Assembly (NCBI GenBank): GCA_018105865.1
Contig: CM030851.1
Location: 846,501-910,500 of the forward strand
Reading direction: 5' to 3'
Origin: Metaphire vulgaris
Taxonomy: Eukaryota; Annelida; Clitellata; Crassiclitellata; Megascolecidae
DNA: 64,000 bases
In this document: positions 22,300 through 34,047 of the stretch, one piece after another
Layout of the letters: every line of letters begins with the position of its first letter
Numbering within the stretch: the stretch's first letter is position 1
Translations under genes and position numbers: made by a program
Notes under the pieces: generated by a model
What the model was told of the DNA's origin: nothing
Seen by the model: only the letters and a program-made list of their open reading frames with translations
Databases searched by the model: none

Positions 22300-22720
22300 G
22301 GGGCCGTCCATAAATGACATCTCGCGATTTTGACAGATTTTTTACTCCCCTCTTCCTCGTCACACGTCGTCGCAAAAAATGAGACCCCCTCAAATGTGAC
22401 GTCACAATGCGTTGACCCCCTCCCCGTCATTTTATCTTTCCAATTTCAAAATTAATGTTTCGTTTAAAAATATTCTTTATTTTTATTATAGTTTAAACAA
22501 TATTCAGAAACTTTTTCAAATTGTTTTTAAAAAATGAAGTATAATAATTACAAGTGTAAAATACTTTCAACTTTGCAGTAACATAACATTGCGGTATTAA
22601 TAACAATATTTAGTATTATGTAACATCCCATTTCTGGAAACCCTCCCCTGTTGTCACATATTGTTACAAATGTTTGAACCCCTACACCCTAAGTGTGTGA
22701 CATCATTTATGGACAGCACC
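22300..22720. repeat. MITE with GGGGCCGTCCATAAATGACA ends
   Basis: GGGGGCCGTCCATAAATGAC at the left is inverted as GACATCATTTATGGACAGCACC at the right. The interior carries CCCCCTC runs and an AT-rich core. It belongs with 8627-9019. Confidence 0.68.
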
Positions 22721-22785
22721 TTACACCATCTAATATGGCACCAGAAATCTTGTTATATTGATACGATTTAAAGATTTTGAGAGTT

Positions 22786-22894
22786 ATATACAGGGCTATG
22801 CACGCCAACTTTCTTGACCTATGACCTAATCACATCCTGCCACCTGGTGTTAACAAATGGCATTATGAGGTCATATATTGCCTTTTGGGTCAAT
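22786..22894. repeat. 109-bp direct repeat, first copy
   Basis: From GGCTATGCACGCCAACTTTC through CACATCCTGCCACCTGGTG to CTTTTGGGTCAAT it matches 23190-23298 with only a few differences. Confidence 0.75.
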
Positions 22895-23189
22895 TCTCTG
22901 TCTGTCTGTCTGTCTCTCTTTTTCTCTCTCTAATGATGGGGCGAGATGTTTGTATGTACAGTGGTTCTCACACAGGCAGTCCCTACTGAACCACTTTAAA
23001 CCTTATTATATTATTATTAGGAGGAAAGGTGTTGGTTGTGTTTATTGAGATTCTTAGAATTTTGACAATCGCTAAAGACTTTGTATTAGCAGAAGAATCG
23101 TCTGCAAATTTGCCAGCTTGCAACATAGAAGTTTCACTGATATATTTAGTTAATCAGATAATTTTATTTAGGTATATTTAATAGTGACA

Positions 23190-23298
23190 ATATACAAGGC
23201 TATGCATGCCAACTTTCTTGACCTATGACCTAATCACATCCTGCCACCTGGTGTTAACAAATGGCATTATGAGGCCATATATTGCCTTTTGGGTCAAT
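23190..23298. repeat. 109-bp direct repeat, second copy
   Basis: Near-identical to 22786-22894, 404 bp downstream and in the same orientation. The flanks do not match, so the unit itself was copied. Confidence 0.75.
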
Positions 23299-25436
23299 GT
23301 ATTCAGATTCTGATTCCCATAATATTAATTCTGGCATCTAGACGTTTATACTTAAATTTCTTTTAGACAGAAGTAGAATTTTTCTGTTCTGATGCAAGCA
23401 ATTTGAGAGCAAAGTGAGTCCTTTGAATTTTCTGATTTGCACTGTGCTGGGTTGGTATACAAGCGTCATTTCTTACTCTTAGCCTCCTAGGTGGCACTGT
23501 GTTTGACCATTATTCATCAGGTGTGTCGAGCGACATATAGTCTTACTATCTTTGCAGGCTTTTGTGTTTTTCTCAGAGGAAAATGGTGTAGCTTGGGGTT
23601 CCCAAGATTTTCACTGAATTCTTCTAAGTAAGGCTGATCCTGTGTATTTGTTCTTTTTTCCAGTGGGATTGGTGTTTGTAAAATATGTTTCTATTTGCAA
23701 TAGTGCTGATGGAATATAATATTTACATTCAGTCGGTCTCTGATTTACTAATGAGTGATTGGTGCAGTTAAGCAGAGGAAACATTCAGGCTCCTTCAGAA
23801 TGTAATGTAGTATGTGTATTATTACTAATCAAACTGTAATTTGTAGGACTTTAGGGCTTGTGTGTGTGTGTGTTTTCTGTGAAGGCACTGTTAGATTTGG
23901 AAGAAATACTGAATGATATATAATCTGCAAAATCACAATCAAGTGGGCTGTGGTGATGTATTTTAGACCTCCATTTCTAATAGTTATGATCAGTTCATGA
24001 ATTGAAACTTGTCGATTATTTGCATTCTAAGAGTTCATTTTCATCTGGAACTGTAATTTCGCAGACGTCAGCGACTGCCAGAAGTTCTATTTTCTCATGT
24101 CATTTCAACATTTTGTGTGTGAAAAGTCTGGCAAAAATAACAATAGTGCTTCAGTAGCAAATTAACTCTATTGGTGGCTTTGTCGCAGTAAATGCAATTC
24201 AGATATCTGCTTTTGTTTCAGGTGAGGGAATTGAGAATTGAGTAACCCTACTCGTAGGGTGAAATTGCATTACTTAGAATGCATTTCTTAGAATAAGAGT
24301 AACATTACCATTGTAGTGTAACTGTCTGCTAGAATATGTTATAGCATAATCTTATTAAAAGTTGTAACTTGTAGTCCTATTGATCAGTCACATGATCAAG
24401 TGTGCTGTAGTGATCATATAGGCCTACTTTAGTGTGCATACTGCATAGGTCTCCATTTATACTGACACCATTGGGCCAGAGTATGTTTGAACATGACTGA
24501 TCATAAATTTTAAAGATTGTAAAAGAGGTTTTGCTTTCTTGGCCAGGCCATATCAGAGGGAGGGCCAGGCTTAAAAGGGGGCTTCAAGGTAGCAGGCCTG
24601 TATAAATTAGATTAAGTTCTGTAATACTTTATATTAGTTTAATGGTTCTAATAAGTGACTGATGATATAGATTCTAATTACTTTTTAATCCATATCTGAT
24701 TTTGTTTACCAGGATATTCTAATTATTTTTGGTAATTCTCTTAAAGCTCTAGATTTAGGCCTATGTTAACTTGTTAAGAGTTAGGGAACTAAAATTTGTG
24801 AATGGCCAGGGCCCCCTCTGAGCTCGGAAAGGACCTCCACGCTCAGTGTTTAAGCCCTACAGAAAACTTCCTTGACCAGTGTTACACGTGTCTCTCATTT
24901 GTCTACAATGTTCTCATTGAATTGGATAACAGTTGTAGAATTGAAAAAGTTTCTGTGTGTTGGCATTTTTAAGGCACGTGTTACTAGTAGAACTGGATTC
25001 TATGGGATTGATTTTAGGAAGGACCTATGCTGTGTTTGTTAAAAACTAACCGTAGTATTTTGAACCACAGGATACAGTATTGGCAAAATATTAAGCAAAG
25101 TTCCAGTATTCCCGTGTTAAGCTTTGCCTTTGTAAGTAAATCACATTACAGTACATATTAGATTCGTTTTCCTTTTAGAATGAGCTCATTATAATAATAA
25201 GTCTGAGTTTAGATGATTTTTTGAATGAATTTGAGGTCTGTTTGAGTAACGGTAGGTTTTAATACCGTTTTATAGTGGGCCTACGTAATAAAACCATTAT
25301 AATATTACGGACCTTGAGAATGCTTAATTGATGTTTTATTGCAAGAGGTTCGTCTTCGAAAGGAAATCCGTTTCTGTTGATTGGTCTTCCAACACTCAGC
25401 GCTTTAAAGCTGCTATTTAGTGGCGTAGCCAGAGTT

Positions 25437-25950
25437 CTCTTCTGATCTAATTCTAATCTCCGTCACTCTTTGTTTCACGTACATACGGTACTTATAACGA
25501 CGCTTACGTGCATTCGTAAACTTCCTCGCGGCTTGCGCGATTTCCATCTCAATTCATTCAAAAATGGACTACCACAAGTTCACAACTCCCTCTGCCTTAA
25601 TGTTCACAAAAAACAAACAGCACACCTTCAAGCAATACAAAATGCTTTGGCTAGAGCTGTCACGCGAACGCCAACAGCTCAGCACATCACTTCGGTCTCG
25701 AAGTCACTGCACTGGCTCAAAGTTCCAGAACGGATACATTTCAGGATTCTACGCCTGACCTAGCTACAACGCCATCCAAGTCTCAAAGCCCACGTACCTT
25801 CTTAATCTCTTTACAATTCAAACGAAACGGTCAACTCGTTCATCTGCCGGCCTGATAGGCCTACTCATTCGGCCAACAGTCACGCCACTTAAAATTCTTA
25901 GATCGGTTGATCTCATACACTGCGCCTCGTCTCTAGAATGAACTTCCGTC
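25437..25950 (+). mobile_element. LINE reverse-transcriptase C-terminal fragment
   Basis: Frames on the + strand give AIQNALARAVTRTPTAQHIT then SLHWLKVPERIHFRIL and a degenerate 'SKPTYLLNL' continuation. This equals the region seen in the LINE at 10341-11283. Frameshifts and stops break it. Confidence 0.7.
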
Positions 25951-26008
25951 AGAGATCCGAAAAGTCAGGTTCTCTGCAGTCAATAAATCAGTCAATATTG
26001 GCCAACAG

Positions 26009-26186
26009 TCAGTGCTTATTCTAGGCCTTCTCTGGGGGGAATTCCCCCAAGTTTAAAATCCCCCCCAAAATTATATGTTGGCTGGGGGATGGAAATTCCC
26101 CTCCTCCAAAGTGTGGAGACTCAGACCTTGTCTCCCCAAACATTTCAAAATCCCTCCAATGTCAAGGTGGCTAAAAATAAACACTG
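26009..26186. repeat. hAT-type MITE (CAGTGTTTATTCTAG family), copy 1
   Basis: TCAGTGCTTATTCTAGGCC at the left and AAATAAACACTG at the right are inverted. The exact 8-bp target duplication GCCAACAG flanks it (26001-26008 and 26187-26194). Related copies lie at 30647-31185 and 59789-59975. Confidence 0.75.
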
Positions 26187-26632
26187 GCCAACAGTCCATC
26201 ACACCACAAACTTCCCGAAAACAAATTAAAACTATGCTTTGCAAGAAATCTTATGTCGAAATCCTTACAATTATTATTACTGTTCGACGATTTGCGAAGC
26301 GCCGTAACATAGCCAATTATCCAAAACCTAAAGCCCTGTAAAGTCAACAGTCAACAATACGATCTGGTGAACAAATCCGTCTTTAGGGAACATTCTATAC
26401 ACCGCAGTCTGCATTCTATACACCGCATATATAATATTCTATACACCGCATATATTGCTATACTCATCCATAGAAATACTTTGCTGCGACTGCCTGCCTG
26501 GATCGACAGCCTTGATCATTACGGACTATGGATTTTACTTACATTCAATGGATGACAAAGGCTAAATTTTAAAAATAGCAATAAATCGAAAGCCCGAGAT
26601 ATTTCAAAGATCTAATTGCAGATTCTTAGAAG

Positions 26633-26819
26633 CATTGGCTTCGCCAGGAATTTTTGGTTGGGGGGGGGCAAAAGGGGTCTGGCGTGTCAGATTTCTTACC
26701 CACCCCTACCCCCTTCACAAGGAACTTTCTCACCGGATTTGCGCGAATCTGGTAGGTGGTCTGGGGCAGGTTGGGGGGGGGGCAGTTGCCCCATTTGCCC
26801 CCCCGTGGCGACGCTAATG
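26633..26819. repeat. hAT-type MITE (TTGGCGTCGCC family), copy 1
   Basis: CATTGGCTTCGCCAGG at the left is inverted as GTGGCGACGCTAATG at the right. The perfect 8-bp duplication CTTAGAAG flanks it (26625-26632 and 26820-26827). The related repeat at 29708 shows the site without the insertion. Confidence 0.82.
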
Positions 26820-27095
26820 CTTAGAAGACATCGAATGGGCTTCAAATGATGTGAGTTCCAAGCGAATCGGAGGACAAAATTTTTGCGACCAATCAAAAAA
26901 CACTTGGACCATCGTTGAATTTTAAGAAATTTGACGAAAAATTCAGTTCCGAAATTCGCTCAGATTTCGCAAGAGAATTATAGGGGGCCTTGCAGTGATG
27001 CCTTTGCACCAGAAATTTTGTCCGTATTCGAAACGAAATATTATTGCCGATTTTGCTACTAAAACGATATCTCGCCTTTCTCTTAGTTTTGATGA
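26820..27095 (+). repeat. Dispersed repeat of unknown type, copy 1
   Basis: Matches 29708-29990 over about 280 bp, for example ATTTTTGCGACCAATCAAAAA and CGAAATTCGCTCAGATTTCG. Neither copy keeps a common open frame. Confidence 0.65.
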
Positions 27096-27621
27096 CAAAG
27101 ACTATATAAAAAAATTAGCAACAAATCGAAGTTCCCGAGAATCAGAATCAGTTTATTTTCTTCTCCACATCCTACATAAACACTTTAGTAGCTAGTAGCA
27201 ATTACTAGTAGTATAACAGAAGTCTATAATTATAGGCCTACTTGATTAGGTAGTCATATTAAATCAGTTATAAGTATATAAGACAATTGAAACTCAGATT
27301 AAGCAGTAATAATTTGATACAGAATTACCACTGCAACCTTAATTAGATGCAAATCTAGTGTTAAGAGAAAAAAATCGGTTGATCGAAGGGCAAAGCCCGC
27401 AATGTGATCAGTGGCGTAGCGTGACTTTTGGGGCCCGGGGGCATCTTTGTGATCAACCAAGTGACATTCAGAAAAAAAAAGGTATCAGCACGATTAAAAT
27501 CATATTGGCTTCTTAGTTACCACTGAATGATAACCAAGTATCAGAGTATAAAAATCATATTGAACTGACAATTAAAGAATGCTACGCCATAGTTTGAAGA
27601 GCAGTAGATAAATGTCCATAC

Positions 27622-28665
27622 CAGTGTTCTTCAAGTTAAGTATAATAGTAACTAAAAGCACAGAATAACTGGAAAAAATTAAGTTAATTGTAACTTTAAC
27701 TGTAACTGGAAAGTGATTAATAACTTTTGTTATAACTGTAATAGAATAAAGTTGAGAAGTTAAGAAATAGAAAAGTTATTGAAACTGAAAAATAATTTTT
27801 CAAGTGAGTATGATTGGGCACCTATTATGAGTATTGCAGTCTTCTGTGTCAGCTGTACTTGTGGCCCTGTGGGTCACGATTCAGGACTGTGTATGTGTGT
27901 GTGTGTTGTGCCTGTTTATAGACGCGTCCCTATCAAAGACGAAGGGCGTCTATGTGTGTTTGTGTGTGTGTTTGGCTCCTTTCTCAACCAGGGCTTGCCA
28001 CCGGCTAAGGCGGAGTTAATTCAGGTCTAAAGTTCAGATCTCATATAAACACGGTTGTAAAAACTTGATAAACAGGGTTGTAAAAACTTGTTATTGAGCT
28101 GAATTGAACCCGATGAACTGGACAAGGTCACGCTAGGTTGCCGAGCGCTGAATGGGAAACAGTGCAAGTGCACTAAAATTAATGGTCTGATCCATGATCC
28201 ATCTTTTGGTAGTGTTTTCTTTACGAATAAATTTTATTTAAAATAATTTAATATTTGCGCAAAATGTTTAAGCCGTTTAGTGGGCGTAAACGTGAAAGCG
28301 GCGTCTGGAATTTCTTTGCATATGATGCATCAACGGACAAATCCAGATGCATAATAGAGAGCTGCTTTTGCTCACTGAAAGGAAAGAATGCAACAAACCT
28401 GGTGAATCATTTGAAGGCTAAGCATAAGGATATTATGATATATGACTGATTTGGCAAAATGCCACAAGTGTATTGCTTTGCATTTTTATTAAATAACATG
28501 AAATGGGAAATGAGACTGAGATAACTTTAACTGTAACTATAACTGAATAATCATTAACTATTAACTTTAACTTATAAAAAATTTAACTGTAACTGTAACT
28601 TAAACTGAAAAAAACACAACTGAAACTGCAACTGAAACTGAAAAACCATAACTTAAATAACACTG
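27622..28665. mobile_element. hAT-like element carrying a BED zinc-finger frame
   Basis: CAGTGTTCTTCAAGTTAAGT at the left is imperfectly inverted at the right (ACTTAAATAACACTG). The exact 8-bp duplication GTCCATAC lies on both sides (27614-27621, 28666-28673). Subterminal DNA at both ends is packed with AACTGTAACT-like repeats, as is common for transposase-binding regions. The only recognisable coding part is the BED-like finger at 28264-28449; no transposase core is present. Confidence 0.78.
28264..28449 (+). CDS. BED-type zinc-finger-like protein, 61 residues
   Basis: A complete short frame from ATG 28264 to TGA. It begins MFKPFSGRKRESGVWNFF and carries the BED-finger hallmarks: an aromatic SGVWNFF start, a Cys cluster (RCIIESCFCSLKGKN), and ATNLVNHLKAKH supplying the histidine pair. 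BED fingers bind DNA and usually form the N-terminus of hAT transposases. Here the frame ends straight after the finger and lies inside a hAT-like element with intact ends. It may be a truncated transposase, or a free DNA-binding protein that could compete for element ends. Expression is unknown. Confidence 0.5.
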   Translation: MFKPFSGRKRESGVWNFFAYDASTDKSRCIIESCFCSLKGKNATNLVNHLKAKHKDIMIYD

Positions 28666-28789
28666 GTCCATACCACGAAACAGTTATTTGGTACTGTCAT
28701 ATATCATCAGAAGAAGAGCAATCAGATAAATGTATATACCACCAAACAGTTCTTAAACAAGAAAAAAGATATTCAGAGCTGACCTAATC

Positions 28790-29550
28790 GGTGTTGGAGA
28801 GTTAAGAGATAACTTTTAAGTACCTTCTTAAAGTGGTGCCAGTGACGTATGAGTTTTAGGTCAAGGGGTAAGTCGTTCCAAAGTCTAGGTCCTATAAATT
28901 TAGTGGTAAATTTCCTTTTATTAGTTGCAGCAAATGGAATGAATAGATTGTTTGAATTCCTGAGGTTGCATTTAAATTCAGGATTTTATGAAAAAGTTTG
29001 TTAGATGAATAGTATAGGGGTAATAAATTATTGATGTGTTTATAGACAAATAATAGGGTTTGCATTTTAAATCAGCTGCTAATGTTCAGAATCTTATATT
29101 TATTATATAAACTGTGTCTAGATAATTACATTCTCTGAACACAAGTCTAATGGATTTATTTTGGATTGTTTGAATATTTTTGAGATTAGTTTTGTAATTA
29201 TTTCCCCATACAATTGTACAGTAAGATAGGTAAGAGTGAATTAATGCAAAATACAGTTGCTGGAATGCTTTGTGATCAAGATAATGCTTAAGGTGTCTGA
29301 TAATATTTAGGTTTTTTGCCAGTTTATTTGCAAGTTTTTGTAAAAGTATTTCCAATCTAGGTGTTGGTCAAGGTAAATACCTAGGAATTTAATGATAGGC
29401 ATATGGACTATTACAGTTTCGTTTATTTGTATCAATTCAAGGTTATCCCCCAAGGGAGTTTTGTTATTGTTAGTATGAAAATGCACGTAATGGGTTTTCT
29501 CAAGGTTGAGGGCGTTTATTAGCATTGCACCAATTTGCAATTTTAAATTA
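28790..29550 (-). mobile_element. Degenerate LINE reverse-transcriptase fragment
   Basis: Minus-strand frames give IKFLGIYLDQHLDWKYFYKN, then KLAKNLNIIRHLKHYLDHKA, LIHSYLSYCTIVWGNNYKTN and a frameshifted GPRLWNDLP-like end. This is the thumb-to-C-terminal region of jockey/CR1-like polymerases. Several frameshifts are visible. Confidence 0.68.
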
Positions 29551-29707
29551 ATCCCTCATTTGCTAATCTTATTAGTTCGCTTATATTGGTATGGGTTATG
29601 GTTAATTGGTGTCATCAGCAAAAAGGAAGTATTTAAATAGATTAGTGGCATTGGGAAGATCATTGATATAATTATATTAAAAATAAAAGTGGAACTAGAA
29701 TTGAGCC

Positions 29708-29990
29708 TTAATAGCAGATTCTTAGAACACATCAAATGGACTTCAACTGGTGCGAGTTTCAACAGAATAGGAGGACACAAAATTTTTGCGACCGATCAAA
29801 AAATCACCTGTACTTACCATCGTTGAATTTTAATAAATTTGACGAAAATTCATGTCCGAAATTCGCTCAGATTTCGCAAGAGAATTGTAGGGAACCTTGT
29901 AGTGATTCCTTTGCACCAGAAATTTTGGCCGTATTCGTCTCGAATTTGTCGATATTTCTACTAAAACCATTTCTCGTTTTTTCCTTAGTA
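29708..29990 (+). repeat. Dispersed repeat of unknown type, copy 2
   Basis: Partner of 26820-27095. It runs through the position where the MITE at 26633-26819 is inserted in copy 1, giving an empty site. Confidence 0.65.
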
Positions 29991-30646
29991 TGGATTCAGG
30001 TTGAGCGATCGTGAATATGCTGGTGCACTGCGCCAAGCTTTCTGGCAGCGCTACAGAAATTTCGCCTAATCTCTTAAATAGGGGGGGGGGCACAATTGGA
30101 CTCACCAGAGATAGACTTAAGACGCGTTAATATTAGCCTACTCTCCTAGTGGTTCCAGTCCAAGCAGGGAGTACCCGGCTCTCTGTGCCCCTCGTGGCTA
30201 TACGCTAATGCTGATACCATATGTCTGTCTATCGGACGATGTACCTATGCCATTGATTTAGTGGCTAATGAGTTTGTTATGCGCTTGAGTCAGACCTCTT
30301 CAGTCAAATACCAAGGCAATTAAATACCAAAGGCAGGCCAGGAACCCTTCTTTTGCATACAGGTCAAGTAGGCGTGGCTATATGACGTCACTGGTTGATT
30401 GGAGCGACTGTTGCTACTGAGAAATCGTATCTAAGAATGTAAATGTACCTTTTATAACAATTTTTTTCTTAAGCTTCACAAACGTTTCGAAATACCAACC
30501 ATCTTCCTGTATGAATGTGGTATAGTTGATTTGGTACAAGTTTAGATTAGAAAACATCAACTATAAGCATTACAACAACCAAGCAAACGCAAGAGAATGT
30601 TCAAATGTAGGCCCTATCTAGGAATGTTTTAGTTTGTTTATTGAAT

Positions 30647-31185
30647 CAGTGTTTATTCTAGCCACCTTGACATTGGGGGATTTTGAAATGTTTGGGGGCA
30701 GTGGCGGCTCCACCGGAGGGGTCAGGGGGGCCCGTGCTCCCCCTAATGAGAGCCTGGCCCCCCAGTGGCCCCCCCCAGTTGGGACCCTATACCTAATGCT
30801 ACATACATTAAACAACAAATGGTTGGCCCCCCATGATTAGAAGTTGCCACCCCAACGGCCCCCCACTTGCCAAATCCTAGAGCCGCCACTGTTGGGGGGA
30901 CAAGGTCTAAGTCTCCAAAAACCTTGACAAGCAAAAAGGTTATCTTCCTTTTTAAATGGGCTGGCAAGCAAAAAAGGTCATCCTTCCATCCTCCCTAATA
31001 TTTCGAATGCCCTGCCAAGCAAAGTATTGTCATCCTTACATTTTTTCCCCTCCAAAACAATAAAAGCCCCCCGTCGAAGCACTTTTGGGGAAAATTTCCA
31101 TCCCCATGCAACATATTAAAAAAATTGGGGGGAATTTTAAAACTTGGGGGGATTCCTCCCCAGAGAAGGTCTAGAATAAACACTG
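30647..31185. repeat. hAT-type MITE (CAGTGTTTATTCTAG family), copy 2, with a nested MITE
   Basis: CAGTGTTTATTCTAGCCACC at the left and CTAGAATAAACACTG at the right are inverted. Flanks TATTGAAT and CCTTGAAT share six of eight bases. A second element (30699-30891) sits inside. The right half carries the recurrent TGACAAGCAAAAAGG motif three times. Confidence 0.72.
30699..30891. repeat. MITE (CAGTGGCGGCTCC family), copy 1
   Basis: CAGTGGCGGCTCC at the left is inverted as AGAGCCGCCACTG at the right. It is flanked by TTTGGGGG/TTGGGGGG within the host MITE. The interior is C-run-rich with AACAACAAATGGTTGGCC. Other copies: 34624-34822, 54650-54765 and 56807-56945. Confidence 0.72.
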
Positions 31186-31189
31186 CCTT

Positions 31190-32327
31190 GAATAAAGTAA
31201 TTAATTTGAAATATGTAAGCAGGGGCGTAAAACACGGAGGACGGTCCCCCAATAATTAGTTGGCGGGCGACAGAGTATCAATTATCCTCCCAATGCTTTG
31301 CGCTAATCCACTATATTGTAAAAAAAATTCTATCCTCCGATGATGTTGATGCCAAAATGACGCAAAATCCGCATTCACTCATTTCGGATGACCTTTTTTG
31401 CTTGTCAGCAGGGTATTTGGAGGGGGAAAATAGAAAAATATCAGGATGACTTTTTTTGCTTGTCAAGACTTTTTCCAGAGACGAAAGGCGGTCTGACTTT
31501 ATCGACGACCCCCTAACATCTTAACGTATTTCATGGGCGATCTAAAGTCCCTACCATGATATGCAATATCCCCCATAATGGACGGGTTTTTTATATTTCT
31601 GGGGGTCAACTTTCAAAGTTATTCTTCCCCCACTCCCAATGTTGACGCCAGGTTTACGGCACTGTATGCAAGTAACAGTTAGATGGTATTAAAGCAGACA
31701 AATATATTTAGTTGCTGACTTGCTGTAGTAAAGAAATGACTGATAGCACCGTTTAATCTACGTTTTACACAGTGTGGCATCTTTCTGAAATCGATGCAAT
31801 GAAACGATATGCTGTGATCGTCTGATCGTCTGTCTTCCACGTGTTCTTACAATTTGCAACGGCACAATTTTGTGGCATTTTATCATATACACTTAGCCTG
31901 ACTGTCTAAGTACTGTCAATATACTATTACTAACTAATATCAACAAATATATGTATTCCTTTAATATTACAACGACTGGCTGTATTCCTTTAACATTGCA
32001 ACAGGCTGGATGGCTGTTCCGAATCAACCACTGACGTCATAATGGGCGGGGTTTGAGATAATGAGGCAGCAGTACATCGAAGTTGACCAGCCTCTTAGTA
32101 TTAAACAGTCTTGGTCAAATACTGATGCCGTTGAATGGCTGAGAAAGAAAGGCATTCGCTAGAAGAAGAAGTCAAATACTCACCTTCACGACGGCTTGAT
32201 TCAATACACGTACCCCTGATTCCCTCCCGCCAATGCGATCGTGATCAAATTAACAAAAGGCAATTAAAATACACTTGTCACTTGGACGAGAAAATAACAG
32301 GGAGAAAAAAAGACATTATAACGACAC
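31190..32327. other. No gene; repeat debris
   Basis: Holds reversed copies of the GACAAGCAAAAAGGTCATC motif (31386, 31443) and AT-rich unique sequence. No exon can be supported. Confidence 0.4.
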
Positions 32328-32545
32328 CAGTTAATGAATGTGCAGATTACACCTAGAGATAGACAATTGGGTTGAACTGGTTGTAACAGAACAAACGTTT
32401 AGGACTATCTATTAGAAACTGTAGTTCGATAAAATTACACGAATTTGAATAACGGAACAGCGTCACTGTAAAAAAGGAAGACATCAATAAGGTTACATTT
32501 TTCAGTTACTCTCTTATATAGACTAATATACGGTGTAATGCATTG
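32328..32545 (+). repeat. 218-bp segment duplicated at 58839-59056, upstream copy
   Basis: Starting AGTTAATGAATGTGCAGATT and ending GGTGTAATGCATTG, it matches 58839-59056 at roughly 95% with equal length. It lies 5 kb upstream of the mucin-EGF-IPT gene, and the partner lies 5 kb downstream of it. Confidence 0.78.
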
Positions 32546-33442
32546 CTTTGCAAGTCCCTTGTTAGTCAATATTTGTAATGTAATATAAGAGAATATCTGT
32601 GTAGCGCCTCTTGTTAAGAATCGCTCAGAAGCGCTCCCGCTGCGATTATTAATGCATATTGACAAAACAAAAACAAAAGAGATAGAGGAAGACAAAGGAG
32701 AAAATATTTGGACAGTTTATGCTATCTACAGGGAGGAAACTATGGAACAATTGACATCATTCACACAACAGAAGATGAGGGTAATGGAGGGCCATGATCA
32801 CCGACGCGGTCAACCTGCAAGGCACCTAGTAGAAGAAGAATTGATAAAACGGCGAGTTTTAAGTCGTTTCAAAAAGAGGGCCGCGGTTCAAGTCCCGTTG
32901 CTAACAAAATTGCGAGGGAAGAAAAACACGACACTGGCTTATTTTATTCGTGCTTTTATAGCAGTTCGGCTTTACACCATGGTGAGAAATTAGAAAAAAT
33001 GGAGTGAATTTGGGAGACACGTACTCCTGTGCCCCAGGGGCCGGACCTAGCCAAAATGGCGCCCAAGGCAAAGCATATACTTTGGAGCCCTCTGCTCCTC
33101 CCCACTCGGACCCCCTGTGGCATCACGGTTACTCCCTCCAATGATGAATCAGTCAAAAAAGTGCGCTAAAACAGAGTCATAGTGTTATACCGTTACTAAT
33201 AGGCTATTCAACTTCTGATTTATCAAGGTTCGAAATATAAATTGAATCGGAAAAACTTGAATGGAAACAAACAATAATTATTATTTAATCTGTTCCATAA
33301 GCGAACGTTTTGAGTTTAAATAAAAATAGGCGTTGTAATTAAATCTCTTGGTTAAAATGGCAAGGATTGGCGACTCTTGGATCTTGACGCCCTAGGCAAC
33401 TGCCTGCTTTGCCTGTGCCTAAGGCCGGTCCTGCCCCTCTGG
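32546..33442. other. No gene supported
   Basis: A 113-codon frame at 32652 is Lys/Glu/Arg-rich but has no recognisable domain. GGTTCAAGTCC at 32887 resembles a pol III B box, but no tRNA fold can be drawn around it. Confidence 0.35.
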
Positions 33443-33679
33443 CAGTGGCGTAGCAATATGCTCGGAAGCCCTTGGCGAAAAACGGGCAGGGGCCCTTTCC
33501 AGAGACGATCTGACAGGTTTGCGAAAATGTTGACGACCTTTTTTTGGTTGTCGGTCTTTCGATCTGACGACTTTACACCTTTGCGAAAACAATTTTGTTG
33601 GTCGTTGGTCGCGGTCGCACTTTGCGGGTCGGGGCCCTTGGCATTTGGCCAGGTTGTCCATGTGGCTGCTACGCCTCTG
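33443..33679. repeat. hAT-type MITE (CAGTGGCGTAGC family), copy 1
   Basis: CAGTGGCGTAGCA at the left and TGCTACGCCTCTG at the right are inverted. Flanks CCCTCTGG and CCCTCTCC fit an 8-bp target duplication with two changes. Confidence 0.65.
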
Positions 33680-33832
33680 CCCTCTCCTAAATCCGTCTCT
33701 GCTTTTTACTTTGACATAGACCTAGGTCTTTTTCAGGCCCGGTTTTGCCATTGTGAGGCCCCTGGCACCTGGCGGCCTTCGGGGCCCCGGATGAGTTGGA
33801 TGCAGGACCGTTTTAAGGCATGGGCAAGGTAG

Positions 33833-34047
33833 GCACGTGCATAGGGCCCCGCGATATATGAGGAGCCCCGGCGGGGGTGAAACAAGTATTTTTCTAATGC
33901 TCGAAAAATTGGACGAGCAAAGGTCATCACGTTTTTTGGTGCTTGATCTTTCAATTACTGTAATTTCTCCTCCAGGAGTTGATAAGCAAAAAGGATCGAA
34001 ACATAAAAAGGCTAGGTTGGGAGGGCCCCTATTATAAGATGCGCAGG
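33833..34047 (+). repeat. GGGGCCC-rich dispersed repeat, copy 1
   Basis: GCTCGAAAAATTGGACGAGC and GGTGCTTGATCTTTCAATTA match the reverse complement of 61065-61245. No coding potential is shared between copies. Confidence 0.6.

Larger units (their letters stand above)
21801..25436. other. BMPR2 3' UTR and intergenic DNA; no further gene seen
   Basis: No open frame with recognisable domains. The stretch holds the MITE at 22300-22720, a duplicated 109-bp segment (22786 and 23190) and short TG-repeats. The end of the BMPR2 transcript could not be fixed. Confidence 0.5.

Noticed and set aside
32860..32910. Possible tRNA or tRNA-derived SINE (GGTTCAAGTCC)
   Set aside because: The bases around the loop do not pair as a T-arm and no A box or acceptor stem can be placed.
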